From: Aristolochia californica
Lineage: Eukaryota; Streptophyta; Magnoliopsida; Piperales; Aristolochiaceae
Direction of reading: 5' to 3'
DNA: 64,000 bases
NCBI GenBank assembly: GCA_029961685.1
Contig: JARWKL010000002.1
Span: 27,682,908-27,746,907 of the forward strand
Positions 39,501-52,199 of this stretch are shown in pieces. The notes beneath the pieces are model-generated. The model was not told the origin of the DNA, did not search any database, and was given only the letters and a program-made list of their open reading frames with translations. Both the position numbers and the translations under genes were made by a program. Position 1 is the first letter of the stretch, and every line of letters starts with the position of its first letter.

Positions 39501-41621
39501 GATATAAGGCAAAAAGAACACCACAAAATGAAAATTTAAGAGTTTTTGTACGCAAAATTATTTGAAAACTATAATAAATGTAAGTGAAGAAAATTATTTC
39601 ACTCACTTAAAGTGAACTCCAAAGTTTTGTTATCCATGTTTGGGAAATTCCACTAGTACAACCCCTAATAATAGGTTGGTAGAATTTTAAAGGAAAGAGA
39701 CTTCTACCAGATCTGAACACGTTTTAAATGTGGTGGATCTGCCTGCCAGAAATATGTTGAGGATGCAAGTGACCCAATGATCCGAAAATTTCAAGGAGTA
39801 GAAGAAAATCAAATTCTCAAGTTAACGTGTGGTTGGATATTTACTAGAGCCAAACAACCCACTTTTTGCCTATCCTTAAAAATCACAGATACTTTTTGGA
39901 ATTATCTCTCTTAGCATTTGAGATTTCCATTTTGGATGTTCAAATTTTTATTCAAATCGAAACTTGAGTTTTCACTCTCCCATTTTTCTCGTAAACAAAA
40001 AAGATATAAGGCAATTAGATCACAACAAAATGAAATTTTAGAGTTCATGTGTGCAAAAAAAACTGAAAACTATAATAAATGTAAGTTAAGAAAATTTTTT
40101 CATGCACTAAAAATGAACTCCAAAGTTTTGTTATCCATGTTTGAGAAATTCCACTAGTACAACCCCTAATAATAGCTTGGTGGAGTTTTATAGGAAAGGG
40201 ACTTCTAACTGATCCTAACATGTTTTAAATGTGGTGGAAATGCATGCCAGAAACGTGTTGAGGATGCAAGACACATAATGATCCAAAAATTTCAAGGAGT
40301 AGAAAAAATCAAACTCTCAAGTTAAAGTGTGGTTGGATATTTACCAGAGCCAAACAACCCACTTTTTGCCTATCCTTAAAAATCACAGATACTTTTTGGA
40401 ATTATCTCTCTCAGCATTTGTGCATTTCCGTTTTGGATGTTCAAATCTTTTTCATATCCAAACTTTAGTTTTCACTCAACCATTTTTCTCATCAACAAAA
40501 AAGATATCAGGCAAATAGATCGCAACAAAATGAAACTTTTAGAGTTCATGTATGCAAAACAATTTGGAAAATATGATAAATGTAAGTGAAGAAAATTATT
40601 TCTGGCACTAAAAATGAACACCAATGTTTTGTTATCCATGTTTGGAAAATTCCACTAGTACAACCCCTAATAATAGCTTGGTGGAATTTTATAGGAAAGG
40701 GACTTATAACTGATCCTAACATGTTTTAAATGTGGTAGATATGTATGCCAAAAACATGTTGAGGATGCAAGTGACTTAATGATCCAAAAATTTCAAGGAG
40801 TATAAAAAAATCAAATTCTCAAGTTAACATGTGGTAGGATATTTACCAGAGCCAAACAACCCACTTTTTGACTTTCCTTAAAAATCCCAGATACTTTTTG
40901 GAATTATCTCTCTCAGCGTTTGTGCATTTCCATTTTGGATATTCAAATTTTTTTTCAGAGCCAAACTTGAGTTTTCACTCTCCCATTTTTCTCGTAAACA
41001 AAAAAGATATACGGCAAATAGATCGCATCAAAATGAAAATTTTAGACTTCATGTAAGCAAAACAATTTTAAAACTATATTAAATGTAAGTGAAGAAAATA
41101 AATTCACGCATTAAAAATGATCTCCAATGTTTTGATATCCTTGTTTGGGAAATTCCACTAGTAAAACCCCTTATAATAGCTTGGCGGAATTTTATAGGAA
41201 AGAGACTTCTAACTTAGCCTAACATGTTTTAAATGTGGTGGATATGCACGCCAGAAACCTGTTGACGATGCAAGTGACCTTATGATCAAAAAATTTCTAG
41301 GAGTAGAAAAAATCAAATTCTCAAGTTAACGTGTGGTTGGATATTTACCCGAACCAAACAACCCACTTTTTGCCTCTCCTTAAAAATCACAGATACTTTT
41401 TGGTATTATCTCTCTCAGCATTTGTTCATTTCCATTTTTTATGTTCAAATTTTTTTTCAGATCAAGACTTGAGTTTTCACTCTCCCATTTTTCTCGTAAA
41501 GAAAAACGATATAAGGCAAATATATCGCAACAAAATGAAAATTTTGGAGTTCATGTAAGCAAAAAAATTTGAAAACTATAATAAAAGTAAGAGGAGAAAA
41601 TTATTTCACGCACTAAAAATG

Positions 41622-41642
41622 AACTCCAATGTTAAGGAAATT
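41622..41642 (+). repeat. Deletion junction between ATGTT repeats (about 14 bp) in a mosaic monomer
   Basis: A normal unit has ATGTT twice, in CCAATGTTTTG and in TCCATGTTTGG. Here one ATGTT and the bases between are missing. To the left the unit resembles the X monomer (46,710-47,000; both have TTTTGGAGTTCATGTAAG and ATAAAAGTAAG). To the right it resembles the R tail with ATATTAGCTTCGGGG. The unit is thus a hybrid of two types. Confidence 0.75.
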
Positions 41643-42197
41643 CCACTAGTACAACCCCCAATATTAGCTTCGGGGAATTTTTTAGGAAAGGGACTTCTAC
41701 CTGATCCTAACACCTTTTAAATGCGGTGGATATGCCTGTCAGAAACATGTTGAAGATGCAAGTGACCTAAGGATCCAAAAATTTCAAGGAAAAGAAAAAA
41801 ATATTCTCAAGTTAATGTGGGGTTGGATATTTACCAGAGCCAAACAACCCACTTTTTGCCTATCCTTAAAAATCACAGATACTTTTTGGAATTATCTCTC
41901 TCTGCATTTGTGCATTTCCATTTTGGATGTTCAAATTTTTTTTCAGATCCAAACTTGAGTTTTCACTCTCCCATTTTTTTCATAAAAAAAAGATATAAGG
42001 CAAAAAGATCTCAATAAAATTAAAATTTTATAGCACAGGTTTGGAAAAAACATAGAAAACTATAATAAATATAAGTGATGAAAATTATTTCACGCACTAA
42101 AAATAAACTCGAAAGTTTTGTTACGCCTGTTTGGGAAATTCCACTAGTACAACCCCTAATAATAGCTTGGTGGAATTTTATAGGAAAGAGACTTCTA

Positions 42198-42215
42198 ACT
42201 GATCCCAAGTGACCT
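42198..42215 (+). repeat. Deletion junction, 51 bp
   Basis: AACTGATCC is joined to CAAGTGACC, removing the 51 bp that normally hold GGTGGATATGCATGCC and the GAAACATGTTGAGG segment. Confidence 0.85.
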
Positions 42216-42767
42216 GCTGATCCAAAAATTTCAAGGCGTAAAAGAAATCAAATTCTCAAGTTAACGTGTGGTTGGATATTTACCAGAGCCAAACAACCCA
42301 CTTTTTGCCTATCCTTAAAAATCACAGATACTTTTTGGAAATATCTTTATCAGCATTTGTGCATTTCCATTTAGGATGTTCAATTTTGTTTTAGATCCAA
42401 ACTTGAGTTTTCACTCTTCCATTTTTCTCGTAAACAAAAAAGATATAAGGCAATTAGATCACAACAAAATGAAAATTTTAGAGTTCATGTATGCAAAAAA
42501 AATTGAAAACTAAAACAAATGTAAGTGAAGAAAATTATTTCACGCACTAAAACTGAACTCCAAAGTTTTGTTATCCATGTTTGCGAAATTCCACTAGTAC
42601 AACCCCTAATAATAGCTTGGTGGAATTTTATAGGAAAGAGACTTCTAACTGAGGCTAACACATTTTAAATGAGGTGGATATGGGTGCCAAAAACGTGTTG
42701 AGGATGCAAGAGACATAATGATCCAAAAATTTCAAGTAGAAAAAATCAAATTCTCAAGTTAACTTGT

Positions 42768-45700
42768 GGTTGGATATTTACCAGAGCCAAACCACCCACT
42801 TTTTGCCTATCCTTAAAAATCACAGATACTTTTTGGAATTATCTCTCTCAGCATTTGTCCATTTCCATTTTGGATGTTCAAATTTTTTTCAGATCCAAAC
42901 TTTAGTTTTCACACTCCCATTTTTCTCATATACAAAAAAGATATCAGGCAAATAGATAGCAATAAAAATGGAAATTTTAGAGTTCAAGTAAGCAAAAAAA
43001 TTTGAAAAATATAATAAATATATATGAACAAAATTATTTAACACACTAAAAGTGAACTCGAAAGTTCTGTTATCTATGTTTGGGAAATTCCACTAGTAAC
43101 CCCTAATAATAGCTTGGTCGAATTTTATAGGAAAAAGATTTCTAACTAATCCTAACACGTTTTAAATGTGGTGGAAATGCATGCCAGAAACATGTTGAGG
43201 ATGCAAGTGACCTAATGATCAAAAAATTTCGAGCAAAAAAAATCAAATTCTCAAGTTAACGTGTGGTTGGATATTTAACAGAGCCAAACAACACACTTTT
43301 TGCCTATCCTTAAAAATCACATATACTTTTTGGAATGATCTCTCTCAGCATTTGTGCATTATCATTTTAGATGTTCAAATCTTTTTTCAGATCCAAACTT
43401 GTGTTTTCACTCTCCCATTTTTCTTGTAAACAAAAAAGATATAAGGCAAATAGATCGCAACAAAATGAAAATTATAGAGTACATGCATGCAAAAACATTT
43501 GAAAAATATAATAAATGTATGAAGAAAATTATTTCATACACTAAAAGGAACTCCAAAGTTTTGTTATCCATGTTTGGGAAATTCCACTAGTACAACCCCT
43601 AATAATAGCTTGGTTGAATTTTATAGGAAAGGGACTTCTAACTGATCCTAAATTGTTTTAAATGTGGCGGATATGCATGCAAGAAACATGTTGAGGATGC
43701 AAGTGACCTAATGCTCAGAAAATTTCGAGTAGAAAAAATCAAATTCTAAAGTTTACGTGTGGTTGGATATTTACCAGAGCCAAACAACCCACTTTTTACC
43801 TATCCATAAAAATCACAGATACTTTTTGGAATTATCTCTCTCAACATTTGTGAATTTCTATTTTGGATGTTCAAAGTTTTTTTCAAATCCAAACTTGAGT
43901 TTTCACACTCCCATTTTTCTCGTAAACCAAAAAGATATGAGGCAAATAGATCGCTCCAAAATGAAAATTTAAGAGTTCATGTATGGGAAAAAATTGAAAA
44001 CTATAATAAATGTCAGTGAAGAAAATTATTTCACGCACTAAAAATGTACTTAGAAGTTTTGTTATCCATGTTTGGGAAATTCCACTAGTACAACCCCTAA
44101 TAATAGTTTGGTGGAATTTATAGGAAAGGGACTTCTAACTGATCCTAAAAATTTTTCAATGAGCTGGATATGCATGCCAGAAACGTGTTGAGGATGCAAG
44201 TGACCTAATGATCCAAAAATTTCATGGAGTAGAAAAAATCAAATTCTCAAGTTAACGCCTGGTTGGATATTTACCAGAGCCAAACAACCCACTTTTTGCC
44301 CGTCCTAAAAATCACAGATACTTTTTGGAATTATCTCTCTCAACATTTGTGCATTTTCAATTTGGATGTTCAAATCTTTTTTCGGATCCAAACTTGAGTT
44401 TTCACTCTCCCTTTTTTCTCTTAAACAAAAAAGATATAAGGCAAATAGATCGCAACAAAATGAAAATTTTAGAGTTCATCTATGCTAAAAAATTAGAAAA
44501 CTACAAAAATTGTAAGTTAAGAAAATTATTTCACGCAATAAAAGTGAACTCCAAAGTTTTGTTATCCTTGTTGGGGAAATTCTACTACTACAACCCCTAA
44601 TAATAGCTAGGTGAAATTTTATAGGAAAGAAACTTCTACGTTATCCTAACACGTTTTAAATATGGTGGATATGCCTGCCAGTAACATGTTAAGGACACAA
44701 GTGACCTAATGATCCAAAAATTTCAAGGAGTAGAAAAAATCAAATTCTCAAGTTAACGTGTGGTTGGATTTTAACAAGAGCCAAACCACCCACTTTTTTC
44801 CTATCCTTAAAAATCACATATACTTTTTGGAATTATATCTCTCAGCATTTGTGCATTTCCATTTTGGATGTTCAAATTTTTTTTCGGATCCAAACTTGAG
44901 TTTTCACTCAACAATTTTTCTCATAAAAAAAAACATATAAGGGAAATAGATCGCAACAAAATGAAAATTTTAGAGTACATGTATGGAAAAAAAATTTGAA
45001 AACTATAATAAATGTATGTGAAGAAAATTATTTCACATGCTAAAAATGAACTCGAATGTTTTGTTATCCATGTTTGCAAACTTCCGCTAGTACCACCCCT
45101 AATAATAGCTTGGTGGAATTTTATAGGAAAGAGACTTCTAACTAATCCTAACAAGTTTTAAATATGGTGGATATGCGTGCCAGAAACATGTTGAGGATGC
45201 AAGTGAGCTAATGATCCAAAAATTTCGAGTAGAAAAACAACCCACTTTTTGCCTATCCTTAGAAATCACAGATACTTTTTGGAATTATCTCTCTGAGCAT
45301 TTGTGTATTTCCATTTTGGATGTTCAAATTTTTTTTCAGATCCAAACTTGAGTTTTCACTCTCCAACTTTTCTCTTCAACAAAAAAGATATAAGGCATAA
45401 CAAAATGAAAATTTTAGAGTTCATGTATGCAAAAAAATTTGAGAACGATAATAAATGTATGTGAAGAAAATTATTTCATGCACTAAAAGTGAACTCCAAA
45501 GTTTTGTTATCCATGTTTGGGAAATTCCACTAGTACAACCCCTAATAATAGTTCGGTGGAATTTTATAGGAAAGAGACTTCTACCTTATCCTAACATGTT
45601 TTAAATGTGGTGGATATGCCTGTCAGAAACATGTTGAGAGTGTAAGTGACCTACTGATCCAAAAATTTCAAGGAGTAGAAAAAATAAAATACTCAAGTTA

Positions 45701-47207
45701 ACGTGTGGTTGGATATTTACCAGAGCCAAACAACCCACTCTTTCTCTATCCTTAAAAATGAAAGGTACTTTTTTGAATTTTCTCTCTTAGCATTTGTGCA
45801 TTTCTATTTTGGATGTTCAAATTTTTTTTCAGATCCAAACTTGAGTTTTCACTCAACCATTTTTCTCATCAACAAAAAAGATATAGGGCGAACAGATTGC
45901 AACAAAATAAAAATTTTTGAGTTCATGTATGCAAAAAAAATTGAAAACTACAATAAAAGTAAGTGAAGAAAATTATTTCACGCACTAAAAACGAACTCCA
46001 AAGTTTTGTTATCCATGTTTTCGAAATTCCACTAGTACAACCCTTAATAATAGTTTGGTGGAATTTTATAGGAAAAAGACTTCTAACTGATCCTAACACG
46101 TTTTAAATGTCGTGGATATGCATGTCAAAAACATGTTGAGGATGCAAGTGTCCTAATGATCAGAAAAATTCGTGTAGAAAAAATTAAATTTTCAAGTTAA
46201 CGTGTGGTTGGATATTTACCAGAGCAAAATCACCCACTTTTTGCCTATCCTTAGAAATCACCGATACTTTTGGGAATTATCTCTCTCAGCATTTATGTAT
46301 TTCCATTTTGGATGTTCAAATTTTTTTTCAGATCCAAACTTGAGTTCTGACTATCCCATTTTTCTCGTAAACAAAAAAGATATAAGGCAAATAGATCGCA
46401 ACAAAATGAAAAATTTTAGAGTTCAAGTATGGAAAAAAATTTGAAAACTATAATAAATGTAAGTGAATAAAATTATTTCATGCACTAAAAGAGAATTCCA
46501 AAGCTTTGTTATCCATGTTTGGGAAATTCCACTAGTACAACCCCTAATATTAGCTTCGGGGAATTTTTTAGGAAAGTGACTTCTACCTGATCCTAACACC
46601 TTTTAAATGTGGTGGATATGCCTGTCAGAAACATGTTGAAGATGCAAGTGACCTAAGGATCCAAAAATTTCAAGGAAAAGAAAAAAATCAAAATCTCAAG
46701 TTAACGTGGGGTTCGATATTTACAAGAGCCAAACAACCCACTTTTTCCTATCTTTAAAAATCACAGATACATATGTGAATGATCTCTCTCAACATTTGTG
46801 AATTTCCATTTTGGATGTTCAAATCTTTTTTCAGATCCAAACTTGAGTTTCCACTCTCCCATTTTTCTCGTAAACAAAAAAGATATAAGGCAAATAGATC
46901 GCAACAAAATGAAAATTTTGGAGTTCATGTAAGAAAAACAATTTGAAAACTATAATAAAAGTAAGTGGAGAAAATTATTTCACGCACTAAAAATGAACTC
47001 CAATGTTTTGTTATCCATGTTTGGGATATTCCACTAGTACAACCTCTAATAATAGCTTGGTGGAGTTTTATAGGAAAGGGACTTCTAACTGATCCTAACA
47101 TGTTTTAAATATGGTGGAAATGCATGCCAGAAATGTGTTGAGGATGCAAGAGACATAATCATCAAAAAATTTCAAGTAGAAAAAATCAAATTCTCAAGTT
47201 AACTTGT
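42768..47207 (+). repeat. Canonical nine-monomer repeat unit (4,440 bp)
   Basis: Starts: Y 42768, Z 43265, W 43761, V 44271, U 44762, T about 45232 (truncated), S 45707, R 46206, X 46710; the next Y is 47208. The order and markers agree with the second copy. T lacks about 47 bp including the anchor, and also lacks about 9 bp before AACAAAATG at about 45,399, where nearly all other monomers have AATAGATCGC. Confidence 0.85.
45222..45242 (+). repeat. T-type deletion junction (about 47 bp), shared with 53,172
   Basis: CGAGTAGAAAAACAACCCAC joins the end of one monomer to the CAACCCAC part of the next, removing the anchor and GTTAAC. The same join, with one base changed (GAAAGACAACCC), is found at 53,168-53,182. 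It is a fixed marker of the T monomer and not an independent event. Confidence 0.88.
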
Positions 47208-48029
47208 GGTTGGATATTTACCAGAGCCAAACAACCCACTTTTGCCTATCCTTAAAAATCACAGATACTTTTTGGAATTATCACTCTCAGCATTTGTCCA
47301 TTTCCATTTTGGATGTTCTAATTTTTTTTCAGATCCAAACTTTAGTTTTCACTCAACCATTTTTCTCATATACAAAAAAGATATCAGGCAAATAGATCGC
47401 AACAAAATGAAAATTTTAGAGTTCAACTATGCAAAAAAAATTGAAAACTATAATAAATATATTTGAAGAAAATTATTTTACACACTAAAAGTGACTAGAA
47501 AGTTTTGTTATCCATGTTTGGGAAATTCCACTAGTACAACCCCTAATAATAGCTTGGTCAAATTTTATAGGAAAGAGATTTCTAACTAATCCTAACACGT
47601 TTTAAATGTGGTGGAAATGCATGCCAAAAACATGTTGAGGATGCAAGTGACCTAATGATCAAAAAATTTCAAGAAGTAGAAAAAATCAAATTCTCAAGTT
47701 AACGTGTGGTTGGATATTTAATAGAGCCAAACAACCCACTTTTTGCCTATCCTTAAAAATCACTTATACTTTTTGGAATGAACTCTCTCAGCATTTGTGC
47801 ATTATCATTTTGGATGTTCAAATCTTTTTTCAGATCCAAACTTGTGTTTTCACTCTCCCATTTTTCTCATAAACAAAAAAGATATAAGGAAAATAGATCG
47901 CAACAAAAATGAAAATTATAGAGTACATGTATGCAAAAAAATTTGAAAACTATAATAAATGTCTGTGAAGAAAATTATTTCATGCACTAAAATGAACTCC
48001 AAAGTTTTGTTATCCATGTTAGGGAAATT

Positions 48030-49025
48030 CCACTAGTACAACCCCTAATAATAGCTTGGTTGAATTTTATAGGAATGGGACTTCTAACTGATCCTAAACT
48101 GTTTTAAATGTGGTAGATATACATGCAAGAAACATGTTGAGGATGCAAGTGACCTAATGCTCAGAAAATTTCGAGTAGAAAAAATCAAATTCTAAAGTTA
48201 ACGTGTGGTTGGATATTTACCAGAGCCAAACAACCCACTTTTTACCTAACCATAAAAATCACAGATACTTTTTGGAATTATCTCTCTCAATATTTGTGTA
48301 TTTCTATTTGGGATGTTCAAAGTTTTTTTCAGATCCAAACTTGAGTTCTCACACTCCCATTTTTCTCGTAAACCAAAAAGATATGAGGCAAATAGATCGC
48401 ACCAAAATGAAAATTTTAGAGTTCATGTATGCAAAAAAATTGAAAACTATAATAAATTTAAGTGAAGAAAATTATTTCACGCACTAAAAATGAACTCCAA
48501 AGTTTTGTTATCCATGTTTGGGAAATTCCACTAGTACAACCCCTAATAATAGCTTGGTTGAATTTTATAGGAATGGGACTTCTAACTGATCCTAAACTGT
48601 TTTAAATGTGGTAGATATACATGCAAGAAACATGTTGAGGATGCAAGTGACCTAATGCTCAGAAAATTTCAAGTAGAAAAAATCAAATTCTAAAGTTAAC
48701 GTGTGGTTGGATATTTACCAGAGCCAAACAACCCACTTTTTACCTAACCATAAAAATCACAGATACTTTTTGGAATTATCTCTCTCAATATTTGTGTATT
48801 TCTATTTGGGATGTTCAAAGTTTTTTTCAGATCCAAACTTGAGTTTTCACACTCCCATTTTTCTCGTAAACCAAAAAGATATGAGGCAAATAGATCGCAC
48901 CAAAATGAAAATTTTAGAGTTCATGTATGCAAAAAAATTGAAAACTATAATAAATTTAAGTGAAGAAAATTATTTCACGCACTAAAAATGAACTCCAAAG
49001 TTTTGTTATCCATGTTTGGGAAATT
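48030..49025 (+). repeat. Near-identical 498 bp monomer duplication (W-W)
   Basis: About 48,030-48,527 and 48,528-49,025 are offset by 498 bp and appear to differ at only a few positions: GAGTTCTCAC against GAGTTTTCAC, AATTTCGAGTAG against AATTTCAAGTAG at the end, and GTTAGGG against GTTTGGG near the left end. Both carry the rare variants AAACTGTTTTAAATGTGG, GATATACATGC and a TCAATATTTGTGTATTTC variant. This is the most similar neighbouring pair in the window. Confidence 0.92.
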
Positions 49026-49205
49026 CCACTAGTACAACCCCTAATAATAGCTTGGTCGAATTTTATAGGAAAACGATTTCTAATTGATCCTAACACGTTT
49101 TAAATGTGGTGGAAATGCATGCCAAAAACATGTTGAGGATGCAAGTGACCTAATGATCAAAAAATTTCAAGGATTTGAAAAAATCAAATTCTCAAGTTAA
49201 CGTGT

Positions 49206-51698
49206 GGTTGGATATTTAACAGAGCCAAACAACCCACTGTTTGCCTATCCTTAAAAATCACATATAATTTTTGGAATGATCTCTCTCAGCATTTGTGCAT
49301 TATCATTTTGGATGTTCAAATCTTCTTTCAGATCCAAACTCGAGTTTTCAGTCTCCCATTTTTTTCGTAAACAAAAAAGATATAAGGCAAATAGATCGCA
49401 ACAAAATGAAAATTATAGAGTACATGTATGCAAAAAAATTTGAAAACTATAATAAATGTATGTGAAGAAATTTCTTTCATGCACTAAAATGAACTCCAAA
49501 GTTTTGTTATCCACGTTTGGGAAATTCCACTAGTACAACCCCTAATAATAGCTTCGTTGAATTTTATAGGAAAGGGACTTCTAACTGATCGTAAAATGTT
49601 TTAAATGTTGTGGATATGCATGCAAGAAACATGTTAAGGATGCAAGTGACCTAATGCTCGGAAAATTTCGAGAATAAAAAATCAAATTCTAAAGTTAACG
49701 TGTGGATGGATATTTACTAGAGCCAAACAACCCACTTTTTACCTATCCATAAAAATCACAGATACTTTTTGGAATTATCTCTCTCAACATTTGTACATTT
49801 CCATTTTGGATGTTCAATGTTTTTTTCAGACCCAAACTTTAGTTTTCAGACTCCCATCTTTCTCGTAAACCAAAAAGATATGAGGCAAATAGATCGCACC
49901 AAAATGAAAATTTTAGAGTTCATGTATGCAAAAAAATTGAAAACTATAATAAATGTAAGTGAAAAAAATATTTCACGCACTAAAAATGAACTCCAAAGTT
50001 TTGTTATCCAGGTTTGGGAAATTCCACTAGTACAACCCCTAATAATAGCTTGGTCGAATTTTATAGGAAAAAGATTTCTAACTGATCCTAACACGTTTTA
50101 AATGTGGTGGAAATGCATGCCAAAAATATCTTGAGGATGCAAGTGACCTACTGATCACAAAATTTCAAGGAGTAGAAAAAATCAAATTCTCAAGTTAACG
50201 TGTGGTTGGATATTTCACAGAGCCAAACAACCCACTTTTTGCCTATCCTTAAAAATCACATATACTTTTTGGAATGATCTCTCTCAGCATTTGTGCGTTT
50301 TCATTTTGGTTGTTCAAATCTTTTTTCAGATCCAAGCTCGAGTTTTCACTCTCCCATTTTTCTCGTAAACAAAAAGATATAAGGCAAATAGATCGCAACA
50401 AAATGAAAATTATAGAGTACATGTATGAAAAAAAATTTGAAAACTATAATAAATGTATGTGAAGAAATTTCTTTCATGCACTAAAATGAACTCCAAAGTT
50501 TTATTATCCACGTTTGGGAAATTCCACTAGTACAACCCCTAATAATAGCTTCGTTGAATTTTATAGGAAAGGGACTTCTAACTGATCCTAAAATGTTTTA
50601 AATGTTGCGGATATGCATGCAATAAACATGTTAAGGATGCAAGTGACCTAATGCTCGGAAAATTTCGAGAATAAAAAATCAAATTCTAAAGTTAACGTGT
50701 GGATGGATATTTACTAGAGCCAAACAACCCACTTTTTACCTATCCATAAAAATCACAGATACTTTTTGGAATTATCTCTCTCAACATTTGTACATTTCCA
50801 TTTTGGATGTTCAATGTTTTTTTCAGACCCAAACTTTAGTTTTCAGACTCCCATCTTTCTCGTAAACCAAAAAGAAATGAGGCAAATAGATCGCACCAAA
50901 ATGAAAATTTTAGAGTTCATGTATGCAAAAAAATTGAAAACTATAATAAATGTAAGTGAAGAAAATTATTTCACGCACTAAAAATGAACTCCAAAGTTTT
51001 GTTATCCAGGTTTGGGAAATTCCACTAGTACAACCCCTAATAATAGCTTGGTCGAATTTTATAGGAAAAAGATTTCTAACTGATCCTAACACGTTTTAAA
51101 TGTGGTGGAAATGCATGCCAAAAATATCTTGAGGATGCAAGTGACCTACTGATCAAAAAATTTCAAGGAGTAGAAAAAATCAAATTCTCAAGTTAACGTG
51201 TGGTTGGATATTTCACAGAGCCAAACAACCCACTTTTTGCCTATCCTTAAAAATCACATATACTTTTTGGAATGATCTCTCTCAGCATTTGTGCATTTTC
51301 ATTTTGGTTGTTCAAATCTTTTTTCAGATCCAAGCTCGAGTTTTCACTCTCCCATTTTTCTCGTAAACAAAAAGATATAAGGCAAATAGATCGCAACAAA
51401 ATGAAAATTATAGAGTACATGTATGCAAAAAAATTTGAAAACTATAATAAATGTATGTGAAGAAAATTTTTTGATGCACTAAAATGAACTCCAAAGTTTT
51501 GTTATCCACGTTTGGGAAATTCCACTAGTACAACCCCTAATAATAGCTTGGTTGAATTTTATAGGAAAGGGACTTCTAACTGATCCTAAACTGTTTTAAA
51601 TGTTGCGGATATGCATGCAAGAAATATGTTGAGGATGAAAGTGACCTAATGCTCAGAAAATTTCGAGAAGAAAAAATAAAATTCTAAAGTTAACGTGT
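49206..51698 (+). repeat. Z-W dimer amplified in tandem (period 998 bp)
   Basis: Z starts 49206, 50204 and 51202 are 998 bp apart; W starts 49704, 50701 and 51699 are 997-998 bp apart. Shared private variants include TTCGTTGAATTTTATAGG in two copies, GTGTGGATGGATATTTAC, TTCAATGTTTTTTTCAG in two copies, and CAAGCTCGAGTTTTC in the Z units at 50,204 and 51,202. The copies at about 49,500-50,490 and 50,497-51,490 look nearly identical. Confidence 0.9.
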
Positions 51699-52199
51699 GG
51701 ATGGATATTTACTAGAGCCAAACAACCCACTTTTTACCTATCCATAAAAATCACAGATACTTTTTAGAATTATCTCTCTCAACATTTGTGCATTTCCATT
51801 TTTGATGTTCAAAGGTTTTTTCAGATCCAAACTTGAGTTTTCACACTCCCATTTTTCTCGTAAACCAAAAAGATATGAGGCAAATAGATCGCACCAAAAT
51901 AAAAATTTTAGAGTTCATGTATGCAAAAAAATTGAAAACTATAATAAATGTAAGTGAAGAAAATTATTTCACGCACTAAAAATGAACTCCAAAGTTTTGT
52001 TATCCATGTTTGGGAAATTCCACTAGTGCAACCCCTAATAATAGTTTGGTGGAATTTTATAGGAAAGGGACTTCTAACTGATTCTAACATGTTTTAAATG
52101 AGGTGGATATGCATGCCAGAAACGTGTTGAGGATGCAAGTGACCTAATGATCCAAAAATTTCAAGGAGTAGAAAAAATCAAATTCTCAAGTTAACGTGT

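Larger units (their letters stand above)
30271..40149 (+). repeat. Mixed monomers without a dominant higher-order period
   Basis: Monomer starts: 30370, 30874, 31373, 31871, about 32369, 32859, 33330, 33832, 34335, 34837, 35335, 35838, 36337, 36828, 37332, 37834, 38331, 38832, 39329, 39831. About 400 bp at 30,540-30,960 match 34,000-34,430 (both have GATAGAAGGCAA, CTATATTAA, a TTCTAGGAGTTGAAAAAATT variant and TTAAATTGTCAAG). Around 35,130-35,230 and 35,640-35,720 the tails with CCCCAAATAATAGCTTGA or similar resemble 18,900-18,970 and 21,415-21,480. Confidence 0.85.

Noticed and set aside
42031..42060. Possible foreign sequence in the unit starting at 41,821 (TATAGCACAGGTTTGG)
   Set aside because: Flanking bases on both sides align with the monomer, and the segment is a cluster of substitutions at normal length and not an insertion.
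50910..51092. Recurrent - strand open frame of 60-82 codons beginning MLGSVRSLFP or similar
   Set aside because: It overlaps the + strand frame region of every monomer, varies in its ends, and matches no family I can name. Phrases such as IIRGCTSGISQTWITKLW looked briefly like part of a retroelement protein, but no catalytic motif follows.
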